A stretch of 64,000 bases of DNA from Rhypophila decipiens (Eukaryota > Ascomycota > Sordariomycetes > Sordariales > Naviculisporaceae): NCBI GenBank assembly GCA_033297075.1, contig MU858162.1, positions 54,362 through 118,361 on the forward strand. Reading direction: 5' to 3'. The translations under genes and the position numbers were made by a program. Under the pieces are notes generated by a model. It saw only the letters and a program-made list of their open reading frames with translations. It did no database searches and was not told where the DNA came from. Positions 46,693-57,737 of this stretch are shown here, one piece after another. Within the stretch, counting starts at the first letter, position 1. The number at the start of each line of letters is the position of its first letter.

Positions 46693-47314
46693 ATGTCGAT
46701 CAATCACGTCGGCCTCTCAGTCGGACCTTCTGCCTTCAAGAAGACGCGCGACTTTTACCTCGCGACCCTCCAGCCATTGGGCTACATCATCTTCATGGAA
46801 AACAATGACAAAGACGCATGTGTCTCTCTCGTTGGCTTCAAGAATGCCTTTCGGGATCCCAATTTCTGGGTTCACGCTGGCGGAGATGACGGCAACACCA
46901 CCCAGCTGGTCGACCCCGAGAATTACAAGACCGAGGAGCTGAAGAAGAAGCAGCCGGTTCGTACGCATGTCGCATTTACTGCACCGAGTAGGAGGGTAGT
47001 GGATGAGTGGCATTCGAATGCTCTGTGAGTAATTATTTAGCATTTTCCTGTCGAAGGCCATTCATTATATGGTGTGTGAGACGCTGACTAGAGACCGAAA
47101 CAGTAAATCAGGCGCTATTGATAATGGTCCACCTGGCGAGAGGATCTATGTCAAGGGTTATTATGCGGCGTATGTGATTGACCCGGTGGGCAACAATATC
47201 GAAGTCGTTCACTATAACCCATGGTGTCTTCAGGCCATCAAGGTAGCTCCGAGCATTGTTTCACTGCTTGCTGGCATCGTTGGAGGGGTGCTGGCGTATC
47301 ACTACGCTGGCTAG
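46693..47314 (+). CDS. Glyoxalase/VOC superfamily protein with C-terminal hydrophobic tail
   Basis: Proposed exons are 46693-47024 and 47104-47314, giving 180 residues. The intron is GTGAGT...AAACAG. The paired beta-alpha modules of the vicinal-oxygen-chelate fold are visible: INHVGLSVGP opens module 1, and VRTHVAFTAPSRRVVDEWH, VKGYYAAYVIDPVGNNIEVV closes module 2. The family metal-ligand positions His5 and the Glu of NNIEVV are present. Unlike the usual roughly 130-150-residue cytosolic members, it ends with about 20 hydrophobic residues (VAPSIVSLLAGIVGGVLAY), a possible tail anchor. Small fungal VOC proteins are often of unknown reaction. Confidence 0.88.
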
Positions 47315-48359
47315 GTGTGAGAGATTTTGGCCTCGTTCTGCGTCGCGTCTCGTACTGTTGCGGAGACTGAGACATGTCCCAAAGGATCTTGCTGTGCTGG
47401 ACAGTTGAAGTCAATGAGAAAAGGGAAAAATTAGCAGGGAATTTTTAAGCAGAATGAAACTTGAAAGATTGCAGTTGTTCACCATGATGTAAAAGCCCGG
47501 CATTTTCCCGACCGATCCGGAAACCGGCCGGCTCGGCAGAGAACTCAATGTGGGGCCGCTTCGGAGATACCGGTGTCAAGTGGGGTCGACCGTCCGGTCC
47601 TGTCTTCCCGGGCGGGAATTGACGTGTTGGGAAAGCTCCTTGCAGGGACCCCCTTTTCCAGCAGGTAACGCGACGTTTTTGCATCATGCCAGGCCGCTTT
47701 AATTCAGCTCGCAGAGCTGACTTCTACTTCACTATTTGCAAAACTGCGCTACGGATCTCTTGACGCATCAAGCACTCAAGTCGGTCGTCAACTTGTCGCA
47801 AAGTTGCCCTGTCTTTATCACGGGCTTCGAATGCAAAACCCAAAAGTAATGACTCCAAAAGCAGGGTTTTGGAATCTCCGAACAGGGGGCTGATGAGCGC
47901 AGCATGACCCTTGAGCGGTTTCTCCTGACATCCAATAGTTTGGCGCGAAAAGCCCCCAAAAGGGGTTGGCGTCAACAGAGCTGAGCCATCAACCCGCCCG
48001 CCACTTTCATGCAACGCTTTGGCACCCTTTCTCACGAAATCACCCAATCCAGTGTGCTGTGCGACAGAAGCTGGGCAAGCCACGCATGCGGGAGCTTGGA
48101 TGCTTGCAGCTTGGGAAATGATGGGTTGGGTCGACACGAGGGCAGGCAAGTGGGCGCGAAATTCCCTGTCCAGTTTCTTCCTTTTCACCATCGCGAAATG
48201 CTGTCAAGGTCATGTCAACTTGCGACGTTTTTTTTAATTGCTTGTTCAAACTCTCCCCCTTTGCGTCGGCAATCCACGTTACTGGTGTTGTCTTCAGAGT
48301 CAGTTTATGAAGACGGGGCAATTACAATCGTTTATGTTTCATTCTCACATGTCTTAGCC
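47315..48359. other. Intergenic, one doubtful open frame
   Basis: A 155-codon minus-strand frame at 47724-48191 has a natural-looking C-terminus (LRQVDDRLECLMRQEIR) but no domain, no splice support and no conserved signature that I recognise, so I do not call it as a gene. Nothing else was seen. Confidence 0.35.
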
Positions 48360-49859
48360 ATGATGACTACTCAGTCTCTTCTTGCACTTTCTCTTCTCCT
48401 TTCTTCCGCGACAGCCTTTTCACCATTAGTCCGTCGACAGTCCGAAAAGTCATGGGCGCCGGCACGGGAGACCGGACGACCCGCCGAGGACAACCGCATG
48501 GGACGGAGCCCGAAACCCACAGACCTTCCGGTGCCCGCGCCGCGATATGGTGGGATGGATCTGCTTCGGCGCGCGAGCGATTTCAGCATTGGGACAGACA
48601 CTTGCGGTTTTGTGTCTGGCACGACGGGTATGGTTCATCCTTTCACCTTGCGCGCAATCACGTCTTTCAGCTGTCCCCAGCTAACATTGCTTTCTCTTGT
48701 GAAGCTAACCCCGTTACTTGCGTCCAACCGGGAGCTTATTGCACTGACGATGGACTGGGAAACATGGATTGTTGCACGGGTCAATACAAGGAATGTACAT
48801 CCTCCATGTATTCAGCATGCTTGGACTATTCTGCCTCGGAGAAGGGTGCTTGCGAGAGTGCAGGCCCAAGGACAATCTGCTGGTACGTCTCGCTTCCCGT
48901 CGCACGCCCATCATAATCCTTCGCAAGACTGACCATGAGCTAGCTGGTCTGAGGAACCTGAATGCTACACTCTGCTCATGACGGCCACTGCGACCCCGGG
49001 CCAGTTCTACTCCATTTTCCAATGCCAAACTTTTAAAGGGGTCGAGACTCTGTATGCATCCCCACCAGGTCTCTCGAGTTCTTCCTCGTTCTTTTCCTCG
49101 AGCCAAGAATCGACCACCACCTCGACTCGAACCTCGACTTCCACCATCCAACTGGGCGGTGATAGCACGCCGCCGCCAGGAAGTAACAACAATGACGGAA
49201 ACAGCAATAGCAGCAGCGGATCTGCACCATTGGGAGCTATTATCGGCGGCGTGGTGGGAGGAGTTGCAGCCATTGGCCTCATTGCCTTCCTCTTCTTTTG
49301 GTTGATCATCCGAAACCGGCGAAACAGGGACGACGTGCAAAACGGTGCACCGAGACCGCCTCCCGGAACTGATACGACTCCCTCTCCTCCACCCCAGACC
49401 AAACCGGATATGGCAGTAGCCAGCACTCTGGTAGGAAGTCCACAATCGGGATATACAGTGCCAGTCTTGCCCGGACAACCATACCCGCCGCAGCAACAGC
49501 AGGCTCCCTATCCGGGTCAACCGCAATACATGGCCTATGATCCGACACAACAACAACAGCAGCAGCAGCAGCAGCAGCAACAGACATATAGCCCTGATAG
49601 CACCGTCCCAAGCCCATATGGATACTTTGCGCCACCAGACCCAACAAAGAGCCCCCCGCCCGGCCCGAGTCCCCAGAGTGCGAATCAAGGATACAGTCCA
49701 TATGGCCCAAATCCAGGACAGAACTATACCCAGAGCCCACCTCCGATGCATCAACAGCAACAGCAAGCTCCACCGCCGCCGCCGCAGATGGTGGTTGTCA
49801 ATGAATTGTCTGGAGAGTCGGCCGTGGGCACTGAGTCGCGAAGAGCCGAGCTGAGTTAG
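48360..49859 (+). CDS. Cys-rich single-pass surface protein with polyQ tail, WSC/Mid2-like architecture
   Basis: Proposed exons are 48360-48627, 48705-48882 and 48944-49859, giving 453 residues. Introns are GTATGG...GTGAAG and GTACGT...AGCTAG. A signal peptide (MMTTQSLLALSLLLSSATAF) precedes an ectodomain with a Cys cluster (CVQPGAYC, NMDCCTG, TICCW, PECYTLL). A Ser/Thr-rich stalk follows, then one membrane segment (AIIGGVVGGVAAIGLIAFLFFWLI) closed by RNRRNR. The cytosolic tail is Pro/Gln/Tyr-rich with a 12-residue polyQ run. Architecture is that of wall-stress sensors or similar plasma-membrane proteins, though the Cys cluster is not a standard WSC domain. The second acceptor is uncertain; the chosen one keeps phase. 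Confidence 0.78.
49548..49583 (+). repeat. CAA/CAG trinucleotide run (12 Gln)
   Basis: Twelve consecutive Gln codons in the cytosolic tail of the surface-protein gene: three CAA, then mostly CAG. A second short Gln run is near 49750. Confidence 0.95.
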
Positions 49860-50425
49860 GACATCAAACCCAAATCTGTGTGAGATGGGAAAACTTCTAT
49901 ATAATGAGCCAATAGTATTTGGCATCTTCTCTGTATCTATTTATTATTTTATATCGCTCGCTGGCATTGTATTCTCCAACAATGCCGGATGAAAGTATGG
50001 CTAGACAGTAGTCAGTGTAATGTTCAAAGATCAGCCAGTCTCAAGATACCTCTCTCCGTTGAATGCCATATTCATGGATGATTTAGGAGCGAAGATGGCG
50101 ATGAGATGTATTTACCGATTTAGGGACCGCTTGTATGCACCTTGTCGCTCAATCTGGTTTACCGATGCCGTGGATCACTTGCAGCAAGGCGGCTCATACC
50201 GGGTTGTGACTGGTCGGATATTGTCCGGAAGCAGGTTTCGGTCGGTAACGGAAAGAGCGGCGGTATGAACGAGGAAGTCGGTCAGGCTCCGGGACGCACG
50301 CCATGCACAATTGCACATCCATGATAATACAGTAACGTTCTTTCCTTCATTTAGTTGATGTTTCACCCACCCGCTCGCCACCATCTTGTTCTTCTGCCCT
50401 CTACACCGCCGACCAGTTTCTCACA
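49860..50425. other. Intergenic, no gene seen
   Basis: An AT-rich 3' flank (ctatataatgagcc, tatttattattttatat) followed by the promoter of the caspase-like gene. Confidence 0.45.
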
Positions 50426-52464
50426 ATGAGCACACCAGCCAAGATCGAGGAAGCAACAGACACCGTGACTCCTGCCCCCGACGACGCTGACCCGCCCCCA
50501 TTCGACTTCATCCAACTCCCCGATTCCTATCATAATGACACAGAAACATTAGACGTACAGCGACTCGACTATCACGTCAAGACAGCTGACGTGATACATG
50601 AGTTTGACGTCGCCATCAAAGCGCTCTCGGCAAAGGTATCAGACAAATGGGCCACTCGCAATTTGCCATATCTCAGGGTGGCAGTACTGCTACTTCACTG
50701 GGAAGAGGACGATCTAGGCGTCGAGGAAGAGATCAGCGAGCTCCAAGACTTGCTCACGCGCTTTTTCCGGTATGCCGTGGAGCCATGGGTTATTCCCAAA
50801 GGAAAACCGAAACGAGTCTACATGGCGCTCATGAAGAAGCTTCATGACTTTACCGAGGCCCACAACACCCAAGACGCTCTGCTCTGGATATACTACGGTG
50901 GTCATGCCAGGCAGGATCCAAGGTATCCGGGGCGCGGGCCGGTGTGGTTTCCGTGAGTGGAATCTCCGAAGGCTAAGATTAACGACGGCACCGGACAAAT
51001 ACTGAACCACGACATCTATATGTAGGAAACGTTCAACAGGTACCGACGGCGACACTCACGTTCAGTCAGCACTTCTCCTTCCAATCCTGAGCGATTTGGA
51101 CTGTGACGTTCTCCTTCTATTCGACTCTTGCCAGGCAATTCCTCCCAATATTACATCGACTGGGCAGGGAGTCGTATCCGTGCTGAGCGCTACTGGATTC
51201 GAAGGCGGCGTGGCAGGAATCGCCCCAGGCGTCGGGCCTCATTCGTTTACTCGGGGCCTGATAGATGAGCTCGCCTCCCTGCTTAATCATTTTGTCAACT
51301 CGGCGGATGCCCAGCCCACCAGCGACATTGCCCTTCACGGAAATCTCCTTGCCAGACTCAAAATACATCTCTCTACTGTGGATAAGGACCCAAGGGGAAA
51401 GATAAAATGTGCCCAGAACGGCAGTGTGGTCTTTGAGCCAGTGCAAAGACGAACGCCATTCTATCGCTTCCTCTCAGACAACAAAAAGCCAAGGCCCATA
51501 TACATCGCTCCTCTTCCTGCCAGGCCGACCCAATACATACCTGGTGAGGGTAGTGAGTGACTTTGACGGATCATCTTGCTCTCCTTCTGACTCTTCTTCT
51601 AGTTCCTTGCCCTTTCTTGACCTTGGTGTCTCCACCTTCATCAGCTCCAGACACGAAAGTTGAAACTCCTAATGTTCTCATTAGGATTCTTCTCAGGGAA
51701 GGATCCTTCAACACGGCTGACTTTGCCGCCTGGCTTTTGCAAGCGCCCAAGGATGCCGTAAATATTGAGATCGAAGGAGTTTACGGGAGTCTGTCGACGC
51801 TTCTGATCGTTAAGATGCCTCTTTCGGTCTGGAATCTCCTCCCTAGGGACCCAGCTCTGTCCCTCGTTGGATATGTCACTACTGATAACCAAGCAGACGA
51901 CATTAACGAGGAACTCCGAAACATGACCAGGGGTGGGCTGACCAACATCAGGACCCGTCAAAAGACTACCAGTGCTTCCCCCGCACGCGAGGGCAGTGCC
52001 GGTCCTAGTACGAATGAGCAGGACTTTGCGTATAAAGGGCCGTTTAGACCAGGATTCCAGATGCGTCAGGATACCTCCTTGGCTGATTCCACTATGGGCG
52101 ACATTACGGTAGACTCATCAGCATCACATACTCAAACGCCCGGGCCTGTATACCCTGATGACTGGCAGAACCCTCCTCCCCCAACTGCACGGCCGCATTA
52201 CACACCAGTGCGTGGTGCCCATCACCGATGCTCGGGCTGTAGAATCGAGGCCCATCGATATCGGGAACGGTTTGCAAAGGGGAAGTTCTATGTGTGGTTC
52301 TGTGTAAGTTACGACTCTCCCCCGTTTGTCCATTTTCTTGTTCGTTCACTCGCTGACATAGTTCATTCTTTTTCGGGCCTTTTATCCAGTGCGCTTGTAG
52401 TGATGGACCATATTCTATAGAAAATATACCCGCTTGTCAAAACTTCAATTGTTCGGGGTCTTGA
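50426..52464 (+). CDS. Caspase-like (C14-type) protein with C-terminal Cys-rich module
   Basis: Proposed exons are 50426-50952, 51026-51552, 51603-52303 and 52390-52464, giving 609 residues. Introns begin GTGAGT, GTGAGT and GTAAGT and end TGTAG, TTCTAG and ATCCAG; all phases fit. Intron 2 (50 nt) has alternative in-phase acceptors at 51644 and 51650. Residues 60-290 look like a caspase-fold domain: strand LLWIYYGGHA with His160, then DCDVLLLFDSC with Cys211, followed by SVLSATGFEGG, matching the His-Cys dyad of metacaspase-like proteins. A second region (PNVLIRILLREG, WLLQAPKDAVNIEIEGVY) of unknown fold is followed by a Pro-rich linker. The end has CSGC, FCCAC, ACQNFNC spacing suggestive of zinc binding. 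A role in regulated proteolysis or cell death is possible; there is no signal peptide. Confidence 0.8.
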
Positions 52465-53207
52465 ATTGCAACCAAGGGGAATATACTGAGACCGGTGCAT
52501 TAGGCGAGCAATGAGATCTGTTAGCTGTCATCTACATCTGTCAGATATCTTTTTGGTGGGGGGATCTCCCCACGTTACCAGCCTCCGAGAGCGTGGTAAA
52601 CCAGACCGAGGACCTGGAACTGAATGCTATGACGATGACAACAGGGAGCAAGGAAATTGAGGTCTTGTTCGCGGCGAAACCCGCGGGGCCGATTGACACA
52701 TGACGGCCCGGGCAGAGCCTCCTCTTCGATTTGCCCCCAAAAAGCCCTTCCCCGCATCCCAACCGCGTCATCCATTCCACGTCCGTGGCTAAAGGTTTCC
52801 CGGTTTTAACCATGGACGAACTAACGCCGGTAAGATGTTTGAAGGCCGAAGGTCTAGAACTGAGTTATCTCCGCAAAATACCACTGGATTGCGGGGAACA
52901 TGCCAATGTGACATCGAGAACCTTGCGGGGTGGTTCTGGCGTGTTTATATCAACCTCTTGTAACCGGGAGGACAGGTTTCCTGCACTTGGCTTGATATTG
53001 TCAATACATCTTGATAAACAAAACTATCAGAGCCGTCGTCTGCTCTTTACCGTCCGTTGTCTGCCTCGAGCTTACCAGTGGTGACTACAACCCTCTACCT
53101 GCAATATTCAGCCCTGTTTACTCATCCTCCCATCTCGACTTACCTCGTCAATTTTGTGACTAATCCATCATCCATCACCAACATCCTCCCCAAAGAGTTC
53201 CAAGAAA
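52465..53207. other. Intergenic, no gene seen
   Basis: This is the 3' flank of the caspase-like gene and the promoter of the dehydrogenase gene. Open frames here are short and not protein-like. Confidence 0.45.
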
Positions 53208-54458
53208 ATGCACCCGCTCCAGAAAACAGCCCACCTCCCCAAAACCCATAAAGCAATAGTCTACCCCTCTCCTGGTTCGACGCCCCTCAAAACAGCCATA
53301 ACCACCATCCCAACACCACGCCCTGCCCCAGGCGAGGTCTTGGTCCGCCTCACCCACTCAGGCGTCTGCTCGTCTGACCTAGGTATCTTAACCAACAGCG
53401 TGGGCTTCCCACCCACACCAGAGAATCAAGTCGGGGGACATGAAGGCGTAGGCCATGTCGTTGCATTTGGTGAGAGTACCGCAGATACAGCACTCGCTGG
53501 AAATCTCAAGATTGGTGATAGGGTTGGTATCAAGTGGGTCAGTGCCATTTGTGGGTGCTGCATGCCTTGTTTGAGCGGGCGGGATGCGCTTTGTGAGAAG
53601 GTCAAGGTCAGTGGGTATGTCACGCCGGGTACGTTTCAGGAGTATGTGATTGCTCCGGCGACATATGTCACGCCTATTCCGGAGGGCTTGGAGAGTGAGA
53701 TTGCTGCGCCGATGTTGTGTGGTGGTTTGACGGTTTATTCTGCGCTGAGGAAATCTGGGGCTCAGGCGGTAAGTCCTGCCAATTTAAGTTGTGGGCTGGG
53801 GAACAGTGAAGCTAATACAATGGGACAGGGAGACTTTGTGGTTATTCCCGGCGCGGGAGGTGGACTGGGACATTTGGCTGTGCAGATTGCTGCTCGGGGA
53901 ATGGGACTTAGGGTTATAGTAAGTTTATCAAACATCGACATCTGGAAGGAGCCTGGCTGACATTGGAATCAGGGCATTGACGCCGGACCAAAAGAAGAGT
54001 TCGTCAAGTCTCTCGGCGCCGAAGTCTTCTTTGATATCACAAAATACAGCCAAGACGCCGAAGGATCAGCCAAGCTCGCGGAAGACGTCAAGGCCGCTAC
54101 ACCACGTGGCGCTGGGGCGGCCAGTGTTATTGTTTGTGTCGGCTCGACTGCGGTGTATGCACAGGCTATCCACTTTCTTGGATTCGGAGGGTCGCTGGTC
54201 TGCGTTGGTCTCACCAAGGACCTCACCGTCCCCATTGGGGGCGCATTTCCCAACCTGATGATCGCGCAAGAGCTGAGAATCCTGGGCAGTGCGGTAGGAA
54301 ACCGGAAAGAAGCTATCGAGGTGCTGGAAATGGCGGCTAGAGGGGTCGTCAAGACGCATGTCACTGTTGAGCCCATGTCTAAGCTTACTGAGGTGTTTGA
54401 GAAGCTGAGCAAGGGGCAGTTGCACGGGAGGGTTGTTATTGATCTTGGCAAAGAGTAA
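53208..54458 (+). CDS. Zinc-dependent alcohol dehydrogenase (MDR family)
   Basis: Proposed exons are 53208-53768, 53829-53918 and 53973-54458, giving 378 residues. Introns are GTAAGT...GGACAG and GTAAGT...AATCAG, both in phase 0. Catalytic-zinc ligands lie in SGVCSSDLG and GGHEGVGH; structural-zinc cysteines in CGCCMPCLSGRDALC. The Rossmann loop is PGAGGGLGHLAVQ. The C-terminal part carries VCVGSTAVYAQAI and GGSLVCVGL. Size and layout match the yeast ADH-like group of NAD-dependent dehydrogenases acting on primary or aromatic alcohols. The protein is cytosolic, as no transit peptide is evident. Confidence 0.94.
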
Positions 54459-55306
54459 ATATCCCAATGGGTAGTAATGATAAGTCGAGTCATGCCTTGT
54501 CTCGTGAACGTAGGATTTGATATCCTTTAGGCGTATGAATATTTTTAATTAGAGTACCCATGATATTTGGAAGGATTCGTTCCCTTTACTTTGCCATTCT
54601 CGCTACAGATGGCGATTAGCTAACGAATCCATACCCTGTAAGGCCTCCATGTGTAAACTCCATAACCTAATCAAGCTAACAAGCAAGCAGCCCCAGTGCC
54701 AACGATCAGATGAAACCAACCGCCCCACCATCACTGCTTACCAGCAAATGAGTAAAATACTGCTGTGCCTCCCCAATGGCTCAGCGGTCCCGAGCGATGA
54801 CCTTGCCGTCTCCCGTGCCACCCGAAACCACCCAACCGGGCTGCCAAGCAGCTGCGAGCTCTCGAGAGCACTCGGGATCATTCCGCGTTGAACCCCGGGG
54901 CAAAAGACGCCGAAGAGTCTTTTCATAGGAGCATCTGCTTCCTGCCTTGTGCAGGAGGGTGCCCTGAACTTTTCTCATCCTGTTTGTATTTCATTTTTAT
55001 TTTTCTCTTGGAAAACGTCGATTCTGGTGAATTTTCCATGTGCTCAATCTTCCAAGATATCCTTAAGTCCAATCCGACCAATCAGGGACATCCTGCCTGC
55101 CTCGTACAACGGTTTCAGATCCATAAAATGGGGCTGGTGCCTGTGCCAAGACCCCTCGATCGTTGACAAATCCAACGACACTTGGTCCTTCGGTAACACC
55201 ACATTTCATCATGAACCTCACATAAAAGGGGCTTCTCTCCCGTTGACCTCAGTTCCTTTGTTTTTGTCCGAAAAAGCCGAAATCTGATGCATGACAGTCA
55301 TACACA
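54459..55306. other. Intergenic, no gene seen
   Basis: This is the 3' flank of the dehydrogenase gene and the promoter of the large F-box gene. I looked for a tRNA around 54760-54860 and found no cloverleaf. Confidence 0.45.
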
Positions 55307-57658
55307 ATGGCTCCAATAACCAGCCTAGCACCCGAACTCCTCCAGCGCATCGTCGACGTCTCCGATCCGCCCGATCATCTCAACCTCGCCCTGACTTCCA
55401 AGACTCTTCACAACCGTCTCAATTGCATCCTCCTGCACAGCCAGGCCTGCCACCGCAAGTACCACGCCGTGTCTGATATCCAACCGTCCACCATCCCAGA
55501 TCTCCTCCGCGCCATTCTCTTCAAAGACGACCGGATCGCAGCATGGCATATTCGTGCCATAGAAATCTGGGGCTTCCGTGCCGGGTTTGCAGACTGGAAG
55601 CCCTACCATCTTGTTGTGCCAAAGAAATCCAAGCATCCCGCGGAAGAAGGTGGTCCCGGGGTAGTCTATCAAGATGGCTACTTCACGGATGCTGAGATAA
55701 CAGCGTTCAGAGAAGCCATGATCGATCTCTTCAAGCTACCAGACGTCTTTGAGCTCAAGCGACCCGAGTTGCCCGATGAACATGAAGCAAGGAGTTTTGA
55801 TCTCGACAAGGTGATGGACGACCTTCAACACGGAAATACGGCATTTCTGGCCGTTTTGCTCATGGCTGTGTCCCCTCGGCTCGAGGCAATCCGGTTCGTG
55901 AGGAATGCCCATGTTGACTGGCGACCTTGTGTATTGGCTCTGGCGGATGTTATCGATAACGGGGACTTCCCGGCCCCTGTACGTATCGCGCCGTTAACAC
56001 GGGAGGAGAAACAGAAGGAGAATGACCCTCATCGGTATGACTCGGACGACGTGGAGCGTGATGAGGATGACGAGGAAACAGAGGAAGTCGAGGAGGATGA
56101 AAAGGAAGATCTTAGACAGGAGGTCCAGGATTCGTACCCTCCTGGTTTCTTGTCGGTCAAAGAGATCGCGGTCGGGCTGGTGTCGAAGACCCAGGACACC
56201 CGGATTGCGGGTTCTGCCGGGGCGCTGGATATGAAGTATATTGGACCACTGCTGCACCTCCCGAGGTTAAAATCATTGTGGGTTCACGGCTTCTGGGATG
56301 GGACGGATGACGTGGAAGACGGAGCGGCACATTGGAAGCTGCCGGTTGGGTGTTCTTCGGCTGAGAATCTGGTATTTGACTGCCCTGACCAGCCGCAAAG
56401 AGAGCCGCTCAGGGCGGTTATCCAGGCTTGTGGGAAGCTGAAGCACCTCACCTTTATCGACGGGGCCATTGGCGACAACATAGACTGCGATCACGTCCTT
56501 GAGTGGTGCGAGATACCACGGGACGGAGAGTGTCTCAAGAGCGTCCTGTGGTGTGGGACTGGTGTGCATGGGTACCGGTCAGCCATGTTCTATCCCAACG
56601 AGATCGCGGGTGGCTTTGATATCTTGACTATCAGTACTGATGATCTCATCCTTTGTGGTGTCGAGTTCCCAACCAACGAGGACCCACCACCCAAGCAGTT
56701 GGACGGTTTTGCGGAGTACTTGTTCGAGACACTGGCGGGAGACGACGCGCGGGTGCTGGTCACACATGATTTGTGGGGGTGTTCCGAGGACTTGTTGGAA
56801 CAGGCACTCATCATGGCAGTAAGGCGCGAGTGCTGGGGTGAGTGCTGGGAGAGGAATATTGACGAGTGCGAGTGCTGTGGCATTGATCATAGCAAGGGGG
56901 ATGTGGGACGCAATGAGGACTCGGACGCCGAGGAGCACCAAAATGAGAGCGATGCAGGCGGGGATGAGATTGAGGGGAAACCAGATAAGAATGAGGATGC
57001 AAATGAAGAAGAGGAATTGCAGCCGAAAGATCGGGGGGAGATGACCCATATCAGCGAGGATGGAGAAGCCAAGCTTACCTGTGGCTGCCTTCCTAGCTGG
57101 GGGAACCACGGCCGGTACCCACACTTCCCGCAACCGTTCACGGCCCTCTACCTGGAAGACATTGACCCATGGACCAACCTCCTGGATCCACTGGGATCAG
57201 AAGGAAGGCAGACCCAGGACGCGAACGCACCACCACGCGATCCCACCAAACGGCCATTTGGAGAACTGATAAAGTGGTGCAAGCTATGGGGAGTCGAAAT
57301 CCACACGCGCACGACTCCAGCACCGAGGATTCACAACGTGGCAATGCCGACGATTGCTTCCGAAAAAGATCTGCAAACCAGTCCGTGGTACAAGCACCCA
57401 GACGTTGAGAAGCTGTACTTCAAACCCCACAAGGGCATGGTGCGTGACTGTGGCAATTGTGGCGAGTGCAAGAAATGCTACAAGCGGCATCCGCCCGAGT
57501 GTTGGGCCAAGTGGAAGGAGGATGACGCCCAGGCCGAGGAGCAGAGGAGGAAGTGGGAGGCAGAGGAACAGGCTGCTGAGACTGAGAGCGAAGACGAGGG
57601 TGCTGTAGAGGACGACAAAAGCCAGATGGATCTTGAGGACGATCAAGACTCGGGTTGA
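55307..57658 (+). CDS. Large acidic F-box protein, uncharacterised
   Basis: An intronless gene of 783 residues. An F-box-like start is seen (LAPELLQRIVDVSDPPDHLNLALTSKTLHN). Middle parts resemble leucine-rich segments (MKYIGPLLHLPRLKSLWVHG, KLKHLTFIDG). There are two strongly acidic stretches, at about 240-270 (DDVERDEDDEETEEVEEDEKED) and 535-580. The C-terminal third carries Cys pairs: CECCG, CGNCGECKKCYKRHPPEC, the last a possible zinc site, then a charged coiled-coil-like end. The role as a ubiquitin-ligase adaptor is inferred from the F-box only. Its end is 79 bp from the convergent 2EXR gene. Confidence 0.8.
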   Translation: MAPITSLAPELLQRIVDVSDPPDHLNLALTSKTLHNRLNCILLHSQACHRKYHAVSDIQPSTIPDLLRAILFKDDRIAAWHIRAIEIWGFRAGFADWKPYHLVVPKKSKHPAEEGGPGVVYQDGYFTDAEITAFREAMIDLFKLPDVFELKRPELPDEHEARSFDLDKVMDDLQHGNTAFLAVLLMAVSPRLEAIRFVRNAHVDWRPCVLALADVIDNGDFPAPVRIAPLTREEKQKENDPHRYDSDDVERDEDDEETEEVEEDEKEDLRQEVQDSYPPGFLSVKEIAVGLVSKTQDTRIAGSAGALDMKYIGPLLHLPRLKSLWVHGFWDGTDDVEDGAAHWKLPVGCSSAENLVFDCPDQPQREPLRAVIQACGKLKHLTFIDGAIGDNIDCDHVLEWCEIPRDGECLKSVLWCGTGVHGYRSAMFYPNEIAGGFDILTISTDDLILCGVEFPTNEDPPPKQLDGFAEYLFETLAGDDARVLVTHDLWGCSEDLLEQALIMAVRRECWGECWERNIDECECCGIDHSKGDVGRNEDSDAEEHQNESDAGGDEIEGKPDKNEDANEEEELQPKDRGEMTHISEDGEAKLTCGCLPSWGNHGRYPHFPQPFTALYLEDIDPWTNLLDPLGSEGRQTQDANAPPRDPTKRPFGELIKWCKLWGVEIHTRTTPAPRIHNVAMPTIASEKDLQTSPWYKHPDVEKLYFKPHKGMVRDCGNCGECKKCYKRHPPECWAKWKEDDAQAEEQRRKWEAEEQAAETESEDEGAVEDDKSQMDLEDDQDSG

Positions 57659-57737
57659 GTGTTGTTCGTGCCTGCATTATATAATATAAATTTGCCGTGT
57701 TTTGCCGAAACAATTACAGTTTTGTCGTTTCCACCCC

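Noticed and set aside
47724..48191. 155-codon minus-strand ORF as a gene
   Set aside because: No family, splice signals or signal peptide; kept only as a note in the intergenic entry.
49306..49925. Long minus-strand frames opposite the surface-protein gene
   Set aside because: They mirror the Gln/Pro-rich coding strand (poly-Leu/Val/Ala from CAG complements) and have no independent support.
54740..54860. tRNA gene
   Set aside because: A tggctcagcggtcc string resembles a D-loop, but no matching anticodon arm or T-arm follows.
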